Origin: Pythium myriotylum
Lineage: Eukaryota; Oomycota; Peronosporomycetes; Pythiales; Pythiaceae
Length of the DNA: 64,000 nucleotides
Reading direction: 5' to 3'
NCBI GenBank assembly: GCA_023091665.1
Contig: JALJCQ010000029.1
Location: forward strand, 186,001 to 250,000
Shown piece after piece: positions 41,940 to 53,258 of the stretch. Every line of letters begins with the position of its first letter. Position 1 is the stretch's first letter. Both the position numbers and the translations under genes were made by a program. Below the pieces are notes generated by a model, which saw nothing but the letters and a program-made list of their open reading frames with translations, had not been told where the DNA came from and made no database searches.

Positions 41940-44900
41940 TGTAAATCACGAAGGCTGGGTCGCAGATGTAGAGACCTCTGGAACAGCCGATCATGGCAGA
42001 TCCACCACTTCAATGAACTCGTCTGCGTAACCGCTTATCTTGAGCACCTCCGGGTGGATCCAGACGCTCTGTTTCTTGCTCACCTTGAAGTGTGCGTCAA
42101 TGTTAACGTTTTTCAAAGCCTTGTACAGCTTCAGCTTCGATTTCTTGCGTACTTCAGTCAGACCGCAGATTTGGATGAGAGTGTTGAGGAGATCCGCTGT
42201 CCTCTCCCTCTTCGTCTCATCCAGCTTTTCCGCCTGGATGACCCCATCGTCGCTAAGTTCGAGATTATCGATGCGCTCGTGGACTTGCTGAGATTTTATG
42301 ACTCGCTGTGATCCATCAGATGTCGGATTTGACCAACCCTCGCCCAAGTACCTCTCAAGAATCTTGCGAGGTAGTAGAAAGCGCAGAGCCGCACCGATAG
42401 ACTGTATGCAACAGAGCATTAGAAGCGCTACTGCAAAATCGAACCAGTCGTTTGTGGACTAGCTTACCATTATGATCTCGCCGCACTTGCTCACTGCTTT
42501 CGCTAGCACTTTCACTTCAATCGGATCGCCTTCGTGAAAGCACATCTTGGACAGCTGGCACTGCAAGCGAAGTTCACGTGCGTCGAATACTGAAGAGCAG
42601 CGGCATCCCTCTTGCATTGTCTTCTTCGAAAGAGACCAGGCAGTATGATGTTCGCCATTATCGGAGTCGCGCTTGGCTGGCAATTTTTGCACCGCGTCAT
42701 GCGACAAGTCCTCGTCCTCAAGCTTCCAATCTTCGCGAACCCACTTCTTCTCAACATACCACTCCATTAAAGGCGGGAGCATACAGTTGTCCTTCTTCAG
42801 CTGCGCGCGGACATCTATTTTGTTGTCTCCCGTCACGACATTGTACGCGGTCTGAAGTCCTGGATAGGAATCGAGTAGTTGCTCCAAGCAGACGACGAGT
42901 TCCGCTAGTTTGCGTCTTGCAACTGGCAAGGTGTTCGCTCTGACTTGAATCTTGATGACCGAGACCCCACCGTTTGACGTGGCTTTCCACTTCGAAATTC
43001 GAGCTACGTACTCCTTTCGATCATTTGTTTCAGAGACGTCTTCCCTGCATTCTTCAGTCTGAAAGAGATCTTGGTAAAGGTACTGGCAGTCCCACGCATG
43101 TAGATCATGACTCTTCACGATGAATCGATCAAACAAGCTGTCTGGGAGTCCATTCCTGAACTCGTACTCCCAGCACATGTACTCCTTGTGCTTCCCCCAT
43201 GATTCGTCTTTCTTTATTTCTTCGGGCGCGACCTTCCAGTAGACGGGCACAATGAGATCCGAACCCGCAGCCATCGATTGCCCTCCGGCAGGGTATACTA
43301 TTTGAAGATGATACAGCAGATCCTTCAGTCGTAGCATCAGACTTTCGTCTCGAACCTTGGACCACGGCTGAAGATACCATATCATGTCATGAGTCACACG
43401 TCCTTCTTCCCTCATGGACTTCTTGCCCCGTGAGGCCTCTTCCGACTTCTTCGATATGTTGTTATTGACGATGCTTCCTATGCAGTCAATGACTAGACTC
43501 GGACTGACGAAGACAATATCCTTCAGCGAATTGCTACTTTTCTCGAACCACAAGATATCGCCGAGATTATGCAGCACACGCAAGATCGACTTGGCACCAT
43601 TGTCCGCTAACTCTTCGTCGCCGACTTGAAACCTTATTTTGTTTATGAGGACATCTAGTCTCACAAGATGCTTCTTGATTCGGTCGCTCTCTGATTCGTC
43701 TTGTGCACTGTGTATTTGACGAGCAATATCTCGCCACTTGGATGGCAATATGGGGATCAGATCCTCCGAAGAAGAGATTGTCTCTTCGAGCTGCTTTACG
43801 AAGTCGGCGATACCTGCGCCCGTATCGCTGCTCACGGAGACCATTCTCCTTTTGAGTAGTGCGTCAACAATTTGTCGGTCTTCGGAAAGTTGTACTTGGT
43901 TGGCTCGAGCTTCCTCACCCATCTTTAGGTTCCGATTTTTGTACCACTCAGTGTTCTCGACAGCTTGATGCACTCCTGTTTTGTTGAGAAATTTGTTTTC
44001 GTTGAGAACGGCTTTTTCAAGGCCACTCGACACTTCGTCGAGGTGATTTTTGCGAGAAGTGAGCTCCTCGTCCAATCGACGTTCTAATCTATCCATGACA
44101 TCGCTAACGAGATCACCGACTTTAACATCCTCCACCAGATCGGCTTTCGTTCCGACCAAGATAAAGTCCGCAATGCCTTTGTTAGCAGCGCAGATAGCAT
44201 CCACTCGACTGTAGATATTCTTGTCAAAGAAGTTGTCGAGTGCCTTCTCGTTATTGGTTGTGATTTTCTTGTAAACTTCGCTGTACGCGGCAAGGTCTAC
44301 ACAGACCACGTAAAGAGCTTCTTCTGAGAAGAAGAGCGAGTGAGCCGATTGATATACATCCTCGCCAGCAAAGTCCCAGATCGACACTTCACAACGGCAA
44401 CCATGTTCCTGTGAGATTGCAATGTTCCACGAGAAGAGGTCAACACCGATAGTACGCGCTTCTTCTTGGGGTTCGAGGGAGGGTTGATCGGTCAGCGTTT
44501 TGACAGTTCGTGTTTCTTGCGGTTCGAGTGTAGATGTTTCCATTAGCTTTTTGATAAGCTTGGTTTTGCCGCACTTGCCCGGACCAACAAAGCACAACTT
44601 CTTTCGATGTTCTCCACCAGAATGGACGAGGTCTTTGAAAAAGCGTTTGACGATATCTTCGCCAGCATCGAGGACTGAGCGGGGTACAGTTGACAGTTTC
44701 TCGCCACACATTCCGTTTGTTTGTGCGGCATTCTTCTCTTTCGCTCGAGGTTTCGCGTTGCATTGATCTCTCCACCCGCGGATAACCGCCAAGATGACAG
44801 CTTTATCTGGAAAATCCAGGCCTCCCAGCCTCTTTTGAATACTCTCGAATGATCCCCCGTGGCTTAGCATGGTCCTCACCATCGGCAAGTAGGACGTGAG

Positions 44901-46080
44901 TAATCTCTGCAACACCCAGCAGCACCACGTATCGGAGTAGAGTTTAGATACAGACTGACACCACCACACGGAGCACTCAAACTGATCGCACCTCTTTGCT
45001 TGTGTTCGCAATCTCATCTCCAGCAAGCATCAAAGGGGTTACGCCTTCCTGCACACATCGCACCCAAGCATTTTAGTTCGGACCCGACGAAGCCAATTCC
45101 TTTCTCACCCACGTACCTTGTTTTCGGCGGCGATGGAGCATCCCCCATCCAACAACAGCTTCACCACTTCCAAATAGCCACCACACGCAGCACTGTGCAG
45201 CGCTGTGGCACCATCCTATGCAGAAGCCCCGCATCGTTCGGTTAGTGTTAGCGTCCAGAGTGGTTGTCAAGGGTTCGAGCTCGCGTACATTATTTGGAAT
45301 CTCTTTCGAGCAGTTTGACTCCAACAATAATCTCACGATATCCTCATTCGCTTTGCCGGCTGCAATGTGCAGTGCTGTCCGTCCCCACTGGAGATTCAAA
45401 ACCACTCACATCAGAAACAGCATCCACAATGCGACACGAAGGAATCCTGCTTCCTGACATCGTCTTGCGCGTCGATCGAGCAGCCTCGTTCCACTAGTAG
45501 TTTCACCATGTCCGAGTTATCATTCCTCGTGGCTATGTGCAATGCTGTCCAACCATCCTGGGCAAGTACAAAGTCGATCGGTGATGTGACAAGATAGCAC
45601 GCAGTTACCACTAGTGTGTTAGCCGACGTACCCTATCTTTCGCATCTAGTGGACAGCCTTGATCCAGCAACGCTTTCACTTCACCGACAGAGTCACGAAG
45701 CGCAGCTTGGAGAAGCCTTGCTCCGTCTGGTCGCTTTTCCATCGTGGTTGGTATCTTCAATGCAGGTGAGTCAACTCCGCTGTTTCCCCTGCTACTGCAC
45801 ATCCCACATAGTGACCACTCACCGCATCTCGTGACTCGTTCTCGCCGCCGCCTGGATTCTGCTGCAGATCGTCCCTTGTCGTGTAACTCTGTAGCTCCTC
45901 ATCGTCTACCTCTGGTCCCACCGTCGCCTTCTCGCGACTCTCCACACACTCGGCGGTCAACTCGTTCGCACTCATGGGCGTCGTGGGAAATGCTCGACTG
46001 AGCGTGCGACTCGAATCGCCGCGTGAGGTGCCTCCTCGTTTCGCCACGCGAAACGGACACCTCTTTGGATTGAGAAGGCG
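41940..46080. repeat. Arm A of the ROCO inverted duplication
   Basis: This segment is inverted relative to about 48780..52915. Position sums are 94,880 through the ankyrin exons and first part of the GTPase domain, then 94,853 after a 27-base length difference. Introns are as similar as exons between about 44110 and 45460, so the duplication, or a conversion event, is recent. Ends are approximate. Confidence 0.85.
41991..45742 (-). CDS. Ankyrin-Roc-COR (ROCO family) GTPase, copy A
   Basis: Inferred exons, minus strand: 45742..45632, 45557..45459, 45387..45289, 45215..45117, 45048..44992, 44906..42468 and 42401..41991, about 1,104 residues from this ATG. The first five exons encode ankyrin repeats, one each, all phase 0 (for example DGWTALHIATRNDNSDMVKL). 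The large exon holds a Roc GTPase domain: P-loop GPGKCGKT, switch motif WDFAGEDVYQ, and GTKAD for guanine recognition. A COR-type region follows (LGDILWFEKSSNSLKDIVF). The last exon is a C-terminal domain I do not recognise (ALRFLLPRKILERYLGEG). There is no kinase domain. ROCO proteins are dimeric GTPase switches. The upstream exon used in copies B and C (ATG at 45975 here) cannot be joined in frame, because A has four fewer bases before the shared AAG codon. Confidence 0.75.
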
Positions 46081-46163
46081 CGCGTGGGCGGTTGCGAGAA
46101 GATGAAGACGAAACCTCCTCTCTCTCCCTTGGTTCGGTAATCCTGAAGACTAGATGGCTTCAT
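45972..46163 (-). CDS. Small upstream frame of ROCO copy A
   Basis: This is a 63-residue ATG-initiated frame. Its TGA overlaps the ATG at 45975 as ATGA, a layout shared with copy B. The conserved part is SQPPTRAFSIQRGVRFAWRNE, cut at the limit here, then IRVARSVE..RRP. Two of the base differences from copy B (in SIQ and GVRF) are silent in this frame but would change residues in the overlapping frame, so this frame is more likely the coding one. The product is short and basic. Its hydrophobic part is much weaker than in copy B. Confidence 0.5.
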   Translation of the reverse strand: MKPSSLQDYRTKGERGGFVFIFSQPPTRAFSIQRGVRFAWRNEEAPHAAIRVARSVEHFPRRP

Positions 46164-46256
46164 ATCTGCACGATGTTGGCCTCGTCAGGTAGACCACCAT
46201 GTACAGGTCCTTCTCCTTGTTCTCGGGCGCCGCCAGCATGGCCACGTGAAGTATAA

Positions 46257-46342
46257 CCAGATAAATCTGGATACTATTGGCCCAATAGTATCCAAAAATG
46301 GGTCAGTATGACCCAATAGTATTGGGTCATACTGACCCATTT
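46257..46342. repeat. Three consecutive perfect palindromes
   Basis: The palindromes are 46257..46270 (6+2+6), 46269..46293 (12+1+12) and 46296..46342 (23+1+23), all with perfect arms. The second and third share the motif CCAATAGTA. They lie in the spacer between inverted ROCO copies A and B. The arrangement resembles a fold-back element or cruciform-forming site. No transposase is nearby. Confidence 0.85.
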
Positions 46343-46474
46343 CTCAGCTTTACTCTCGCCCTCAGAGGACGAGAACCACCCGACACTATCTGAGGTCGGA
46401 GTGGCGGCTGCTAGGACGCAGCCCAGAATAGAACTCGAGGCCGCAAGGTCTCATCCCACCATATCCCCTGGACT

Positions 46475-46491
46475 ACCGTGCACTGCACGGT
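46475..46491. repeat. Short perfect palindrome
   Basis: Arms ACCGTGCA and TGCACGGT flank one central c. CCCACC about 20 bases upstream of the left arm could pair with GGTGGG at the right end. This palindrome belongs to the same hairpin-rich stretch as 46257..46342. Confidence 0.7.
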
Positions 46492-46651
46492 GGGAGGATG
46501 GAGAAGGGAAGAAAAGACAGAGTTGAATTAGCTCTAAACCACGCAAGTAAACGTTGGTGTGCTTTGGGAGTTCCAGCTCCCACGACGGTGTTCCTACCCG
46601 ACTATTCGACGGAGGCATACTACACCACGTCGGCCCGCTTTAGATCAACGT

Positions 46652-46714
46652 GGAGTCTTGTCTGAGTGGTCGCTGACTCAGCCAGCAACCGCGTGTTCAA
46701 ATGATGGTGACTCT
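46652..46714 (+). other. tRNA-like stretch with A- and B-box-like motifs
   Basis: TGTCTGAGTGGTC (from 46659) matches a tRNA-Leu-type A box at 11 of 13 positions, by eye. GTTCAAAT, about 33 bases on, resembles a B box. The ends GAGTC and GACTC can pair and a short D-stem (GTC/GAC) is possible. However, the T stem does not pair and no clear anticodon arm forms. It may be a decayed tRNA or the head of a tRNA-derived short repeat. Confidence 0.3.
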
Positions 46715-47453
46715 AAACGTAACGGCCGTGTTGTGTGGCCACTGAACTAGTTTCTGCTGCAGAACGAGCAACGTGCCATTTGACAACCAGTAGGGTCTTG
46801 GGTGTTGCTACAGACTGGACAAAGCCAATGCTCGGGAAAGAGAAGTGCTGTTCCCGTTACGATCACGAACAACAGGTCATGGGAGCAAGCGCTCCATTCT
46901 AGCAAGCTGGACCGCTGGATTCTGGTAACATCATCATTTGAATTTTCACGATGACTAATTTCTGTGCCAGATTTTGCACAATGATTGATATTCATTCCGA
47001 TGCACACAATGGATCACAGATAATGTCCACTAGACTCTAGTGGCCTTTAGTCACTATCAATAGAGGCCAGATCGAGAACACACATGAGTTCTTTAGAAAT
47101 ATCTGACAGTGAAGGCTCGGCTAATGGCGCAGACTGTCGATCGTATCACGGCCGACGAAAAGCTGTGCAACAGGCTGGGTGCTACAACACGGACTCCACC
47201 TAGACCGGAATTCCCGCTTCCTGTGCTATAATTCGTGCATTTCGACTTGAACTCCTCGAAGGTTGTCGTGAACTAGAGTGGTTAACGATTTTCCTGTTTT
47301 CATTGATCGAAGACCACATGGAGAGTCAACTTCACTTCCCATCACTCAATACACAACAATACAGACAATATAGAGACGATAAGACACGTGTTTGACTAAT
47401 GGAGAATTTGACACCTCCAGGATATGTAAGTATGCACAATATACAGAAAAAGA
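46715..47453. other. Intergenic, no gene seen
   Basis: This is AT-richer spacer sequence between the ROCO arms, downstream of the PAM2-motif gene. Only short frames without domains are present. Confidence 0.5.
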
Positions 47454-48459
47454 TCACGGGAAAAAGTCGCTACCGGAAGGCTGTGGCAAGTGATCGTACG
47501 TCTGCTGGAACTGGAACGCATTCGGAGGTGTTAACGTGGTTGAGGATGCTCCGCTGGACGAGCGCGGCGGAGGCTGACCAAACACGAACTCTGCCGCCTT
47601 GGCGTTCAGTGTTGAGGTCGCGCCCGCACTTGCGTCTGCGGTCGGTCGTGTCTCTGGCCGGCTGAAGCTGAAGGCCTTAACAGTGGTGTCCAGGGGCGCT
47701 TGCTTGGATGACGAGTTGGCCTTGACCAGCTCACGCAGCTCGGCCATTTCTTTACGCAGCTCCTCGAGCTCTTCTTGCAAGTCGTGCACTTGCGCCTGAA
47801 GCAGATCTTCACGTGACAGCGGACACGGCTCAAGTGGCAGCGTGTATGTCGGAGCGAACATGGCGCCAAAGACGAGTGTGAGCGCGAGCGACATGCCCGA
47901 TCCTTCCGTCTGCAGAAGCAGTCGGTGCGGTCCATTCTGCGGATCCTTGAGCTTCTCCTACGAGCCCCGACCCGTGAGCAAATAGCAGCAAATAGCATTG
48001 ACCGTCAACCTCCTCCACTCCAAACCAAGCAGCAAGCCGCACGCACCACGAGAAAGTTGGCGACGACGTGGCGCGGCAGCTCCACGCTGCTGGGGCCGCA
48101 CTTGCGCATCGTGGCGTCGTCCAGGCGGCACTCCCTGGCGCCACCACGGCTGTCATTTCCTCCGAGCCAACGCCACCAGCCGCGTCCACCACGCACCATT
48201 TCTGCCGCGACCGACGCGACTCGAGCGTCACGGCCGTCTCGAGCTTGTCGGACGCCACCGAGAACCGGAAGCTCTCGCCGGGCATGTTCCAGAAGGCGGC
48301 TTTGCCGTCGGCCGCGACCGCCGACGTCGGCGGCGGCGACGCGCTGGACGGGAACAAGCCGCCGAGCCCGGGCGTCGGCGGCAGCGTCGAGAAGACAGAC
48401 GAGGCGACCGACGAGGCCGTGCTGGCGGCGCGCGAGAGCGAGGCGAAGGAGCCGTCCAT
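47454..48459 (-). CDS. Coiled-coil protein with a PAM2-like motif, three exons
   Basis: Inferred exons, minus strand: 48459..48197, 48134..48047 and 47957..47454. The introns are 62 and 89 bp, both with donor GTGCGT and acceptors CCAG and CGTAG. The product has 284 residues. Residues about 1-50 are Ser/Pro-rich. Residues about 55-165 look like a compact beta-rich head (SFRFSVASDKLETAVTLES, LPRHVVANFLVEKLKDP). A coiled coil follows (LLQAQVHDLQEELEELRKEM), then a low-complexity tail. In the tail, STLNAKAAEFVFG closely resembles a PAM2 motif, which binds the MLLE domain of poly(A)-binding protein. A head plus coiled coil is reminiscent of XRCC4-like folds, but I have no firm assignment. The gene sits in the spacer between the inverted ROCO copies and is not part of the duplication. 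Confidence 0.65.
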
Positions 48460-48697
48460 GGTGGGCAGCTCGTGCTCGGACGATGGATGTCAACGAGAAG
48501 AAGAAGAAGAAGAGGACCATCACTCGTTCGAACGCGGTCGTTTACGGCCAATCACATCGTCTGAAGGTGACTTTACAGCCAGTCACACGTCTTGTGGACA
48601 GATGTAGCCATGTGGGCTGGACGGTCACTATCGCGAGGGAACACGAAAAAGAGGAGACCGAGAGGGTCTTGTCAATGGCGATCCGACCACGCCCAAG

Positions 48698-48913
48698 ATG
48701 CCGCGAGAGAATCCGTTCGTGGCGTCGCGACAAAGCGACGGGGGTTTCCGCTCTTTGCTCTTCTTGTTCTTGTTCTTGTTCTTGGCGTCGCAACCGCCCA
48801 CGCGCGCCTTCTCGATCCAAAGAGGCGTCCGTTTCGCGTGGCGAAACGAGTTGGCGGCTCGCGCGTCGATTCGAGTCGCACGCTCAGTCGAGCAATCCGC
48901 ACGACGCCCATGA
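48698..48913 (+). CDS. Small upstream frame of ROCO copy B, signal-anchor-like
   Basis: This is a 71-residue ATG-initiated frame. A hydrophobic run (SLLFLFLFLFLASQPPTRA) is encoded by TTCTTG hexanucleotide repeats. A basic tail follows (FSIQRGVRFAWRNELAARAS and SVEQSARRP). The TGA at 48911..48913 overlaps the ROCO ATG at 48910 as ATGA. It could be a secreted or membrane-inserted peptide, or a regulatory upstream frame allowing reinitiation. The overlapping frame is also open and also hydrophobic, so the true translated frame is not settled. Confidence 0.5.
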   Translation: MPRENPFVASRQSDGGFRSLLFLFLFLFLASQPPTRAFSIQRGVRFAWRNELAARASIRVARSVEQSARRP

Positions 48914-51900
48914 GTGCGAACGAGTTGACCGCCGAGTGTGTGGAGAGTCGCGAGAAGGCTACGCTGGGACCAGAGGTCGACGACGAGGAGCAAAAACAGG
49001 GTGACAAGACAAGGAACGAGGCGCTGCAGAATCCAGACGACGAGAGCGAGACACGAGATGCGGTGAGTGGTCACTATGTGGGGAATGGCGGCGAAAATTG
49101 CAGAGCTGAGTGGTGGCGCTGCTCTGAAGATGCCAACAACGACGGATGAGGGACCGGATGGAGCGTGTCTTCTCGACGCTGCGTTTAGTAACTTTGTCGA
49201 TGAGGCGAAATGGTTGCTGGATCAAGGATGTACGCTAGATGCGAAAGATGGGGTACGCTAACACATTGGTGGTGACTGCACACCATCTTCTGATGTCGGC
49301 GATCCGCTGCATTCTTGCCCAGGATGGTTGGACGGCATTGCACATAGCCGCAGAGAAAGGCCATTCGGCCATGGCGAAACTACTGGTGGAACGAGGCTGC
49401 TCGATCGACGCGCAAGACGATGTCAGGAAGCAGGATTCCTTCGTGTCGCATTGTGGATGCTGTTTCTGATGTGAGTGTTTTTGAATCTCCAGTGGGGACG
49501 GACAGCACTGCACATTGCAGCCGGCAAAGCGAATGAGGATATCGTGAGATTATTGTTGGAGTCAAACTGCTCGAAAGAGATTCCAAATAATGTACGCGAG
49601 CTCGAACCCTTGACAACCACTCTGGACGCTAACACTAACCGAACGATGCGGGGCTTCTGCATAGGATGGTGCCACAGCGCTGCACAGTGCTGCGTGTGGT
49701 GGCTATTTGGAAGTGGTGAAGCTGTTGTTGGATGGGGGATGCTCCATCGCCGCCGAAAACAAGGTACGTGGGTGAGAAAGGAATTGGCTTCGTCGGGTCC
49801 GAACTAAAATGCTTGGGTGCGATGTGTGCAGGAAGGCGTAACCCCTTTGATGCTTGCTGGAGATGAGATTGCGAACACAAGCAAAGAGGTGCGATCAGTT
49901 TGAGTGCTCCGTGTGGTGGTGTCAGTCTGTATCTAAACTCTACTCCGATACGTGGTGCTGCTGGGTGTTGCAGAGATTACTCACGTCCTACTTGCCGATG
50001 GTGAGGACCATGCTAAGCCACGGGGGATCATTCGAGAGTATTCAAAAGAGGCTGGGAGGCCTGGATTTTCCAGATAAAGCTGTCATCTTGGCGGTTATCC
50101 GCGGGTGGAGAGATCAATGCAACGCGAAACCTCGAGCGAAAGAGAAGAATGCCGCACAAACAAACGGAATGTGTGGCGAGAAACTGTCAACTGTACCCCG
50201 CTCAGTCCTCGATGCTGGCGAAGATATCGTCAAACGCTTTTTCAAAGACCTCGTCCATTCTGGTGGAGAACATCGAAAGAAGTTGTGCTTTGTTGGTCCG
50301 GGCAAGTGCGGCAAAACCAAGCTTATCAAAAAGCTAATGGAAACATCTACACTCGAACCGCAAGAAACACGAACTGTCAAAACGCTGACCGATCAACCCT
50401 CCCTCGAACCCCAAGAAGAAGCGCGTACTATCGGTGTTGACCTCTTCTCGTGGAACATTGCAATCTCACAGGAACATGGTTGCCGTTGTGAAGTGTCGAT
50501 CTGGGACTTTGCTGGCGAGGATGTATATCAATCGGCTCACTCGCTCTTCTTCTCAGAAGAAGCTCTTTACGTGGTCTGTGTAGACCTTGCCGCGTACAGC
50601 GAAGTTTACAAGAAAATCACAACCAATAACGAGAAGGCACTCGACAACTTCTTTGACAAGAATATCTACAGTCGAGTGGATGCTATCTGCGCTGCTAACA
50701 AAGGCATTGCGGACTTTATCTTGGTCGGAACGAAAGCCGATCTGGTGGAGGATGTTAAAGTCGATGTTCTTGTTAAGGATGTGTTGGACCGATTGAATTG
50801 TCGATTGGACGAGGAGCTCACTTCTCGCAAAAATCACCTCGATGAAGTGCTTCGTGATCTCGAAAAAGCCGAAACAGCAGTATGTGAAGCTGTCAAGAAC
50901 GCCAAGTGGTACGAAAATCGAAAGCTTAAGATGGACGAGGAGGCTCGAGCCAACCAACTACAAGTCTCTTATGATCGACAGATCTTTGAGGCACTACTCA
51001 AAAGGAAAATGGTCGCAGTGAACAGTGATACGGGCGCAGGTATCGCTGACTTTGTAAAGCAGCTCGAGGAGACAATCTCCTCTTCGGAGGATCTGATCCC
51101 CATATTGCCATCAAAGTGGCGAGATATTGCTCGTCAAATACACAGTGCACAAGACGAATCAGAGAGCGACCGAATCAAGAAGCATCTTGTGAGGCTAGAT
51201 GTTTTCATAAACAAAATAAGGCTTCAACTCGGCGACAAAAAGTTAACGGACAACGATGTCAAGTCGATCTTGCGTGTGCTGCATAATCTCGGCGATGTCT
51301 TGTGGTTCGAAAAAATTAGCAATTCGCCGAAGGACATTGTCTTCCTCAGTCCGAGTCTGGTCATTGACTTCATACGAAGCATCGTCAATGAAGACACATT
51401 AAAAACGTTGGGCGAGGTCCCAGACGGCAAAAAATCGATGCAGGAAGTAGGGCGCGTGACTCATGACATGATATGGTATCTTCAGCCGTGGTCCAAGGTT
51501 CGAGACGAAAGTCTGATGCTACGACTGAAGGATCTGCTGTATCATCTTCAAATAGTATACCCTGTCGGAGCGCAGCCGATGACTGCGGATTCGGATCTCA
51601 TTGTGCCCGTCTACTGGAAGGTCGCGCCCGAAGAAATAAAGAAAGACGAGTCGTGGAGGAAGTACAAGGAGTACATGTGCTGGGAGTACAAGTTCAGGAA
51701 CAGATTCCCAGACAGCTTGTTTGATCGATTCATCGTGAAGAGTCATGATCTGCACACGTGGCACTGCCAGTACCTTTACCAAGATCTCTTTCAGACTGAA
51801 GAATGCAGGGAAGACGTCTCTGAAACAAATGATCGAAAGGAGTACGTAGCTCGAATTTCAAAGTGGAAAGCCACGTCAAACGGTGGGGTCTCGGTCATCA

Positions 51901-52915
51901 AGATTCAAGTCAGCGCAAACACCTTGCCAGTTGCAAGACGCAAACTAGCGGAACTCGTCGTCTGCTTGGAGCAACTACTCGATTCCTATCCAAGACTCCA
52001 GACCGCGTACAATGTCGTGACTGGAGACAACAAAATAGATGTCCGCGCGCAGCTGAAGAAGGACAACTGTATGCTCCCGCCTTTAATGGAGTGGTATGTT
52101 GAGAAGAAGTGGACTCGCGAAGGTTGGAAGCTTGAGGATGAAGACTTGTCGCATGACGCGGTGCAAAAATTGCCAGCCAAGCGCGACTCCGATAATGGCG
52201 AACATCATACTGCCTGGTCTCTTTCGAAGAAGACAATACAAGAGGGATGCCGCTGCTCTTCAGTATTCGACGCACGTGAACTTCGCTTGCAGTGCCAGCT
52301 GTCCAAGATGTGCTTTCACGAAGACGATCCGATTGAAGTGAAAGTGCTAGCGAAAGCAGTGAGCAAGTGCGGCGAGATCATAATGGTAAGCTAGTCCACA
52401 AACGACTGGTTCGATTTTGCAGTAGCGCTTCTAATGCTCTGTTGCATACAGTCTATCGGTGCGGCTCTGCGCTTTCTACTACCTCGCAAGATTCTTGAGA
52501 GGTACTTGGGCGAGGGTTGGTCAAATCCGACATCTGATGGATCACAGCGAGTCATAAAATCTCAGCAAGTCCACGAGCGCATCGATAATCTCGAACTTAG
52601 CGACGATGGGGTCATCCAGGCGGAAAAGCTGGATGAGACGAAGAGGGAGAGGACAGCGGATCTCCTCAACACTCTCATCCAAATCTGCGGTCTGACTGAA
52701 GTGCGCAAGAAATCGAAGCTGAAGCTGTACAAGGCATTGAAGAACGTTAACATTGACGCACACTTCAAGGTGAGCAAGAAACAGAGCGTCTGGATCCACC
52801 CGGAGGTGCTCAAGATAAGCGGTCACGCAGACGAGTTCATCGAAGTGGTGGATGGGCCTTGATCGACTGTTCCAGAGGTCTCTACATCTGCGACCCAGCC
52901 TTCGTGATTTATATA
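48780..52915. repeat. Arm B of the ROCO inverted duplication
   Basis: This is the reverse-oriented partner of about 41940..46080. Similarity continues past the stop codon of copy B into the 3' flank, as far as the shared string GCATTCCACTCTTGT. Ends are approximate. Confidence 0.85.
48910..52862 (+). CDS. Ankyrin-Roc-COR (ROCO family) GTPase, copy B
   Basis: Inferred exons: 48910..49062, 49106..49252, 49323..49421, 49493..49591, 49665..49763, 49832..49888, 49974..52385 and 52452..52862, giving 1,158 residues. All introns fall between codons. Exon 1 (MSANELTAECVESREKATLG) is acidic. The 43-bp first intron is unusually short, so translation could instead start at a Met in exon 2. Exons 2-6 each encode one ankyrin repeat (the last partial). 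Exon 7 has the Roc domain (GPGKCGKT, WDFAGEDVYQ, GTKAD) and COR (LGDVLWFEKISNSPKDIVF). Exon 8 is the unrecognised C-terminal domain. No kinase is present. Family knowledge says the Roc-COR unit is a GTP-dependent dimerising switch. The ligand and output here are unknown. Confidence 0.8.
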
Positions 52916-53258
52916 TTGCATTCCACTCTTGTCTCAATAAAAGCGTGGTAAACTCACAGATTCATGGCGGATTCGCACATCGTCAGTTCTCGTCGTCTCT
53001 GAATAATCAACTAACAAGATACCATTGTCTACGACTCGTCGTTCGCTCGGGGAAAGTATTGTCACTTCCGGCCTAACTTGCCGAAACCCGACGGTCGGGG
53101 TCAGCCGCCTGCAGGCGATGGATTGCGTGCCTGGAGACGTTGCATGTCACTGAGGCACCGCAATGTAGCCATCTGGTCTTGAAGGCCATTTCCGCGAAGG
53201 ACCGCTCGAGAGAAGACAGCGAGAGCCTTGTCAAGGGCGATCCGACCACGCCCACAAG
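52863..53258. other. Spacer between ROCO copies B and C
   Basis: The first about 60 bases match the 3' flank of copy A. The rest is unique up to the leader duplicated upstream of copy C. No gene is supported. Confidence 0.5.

Noticed and set aside
46257..46491. CRISPR-like array
   Set aside because: The palindromes are of different size and sequence with no regular spacers, and the genome is eukaryotic.
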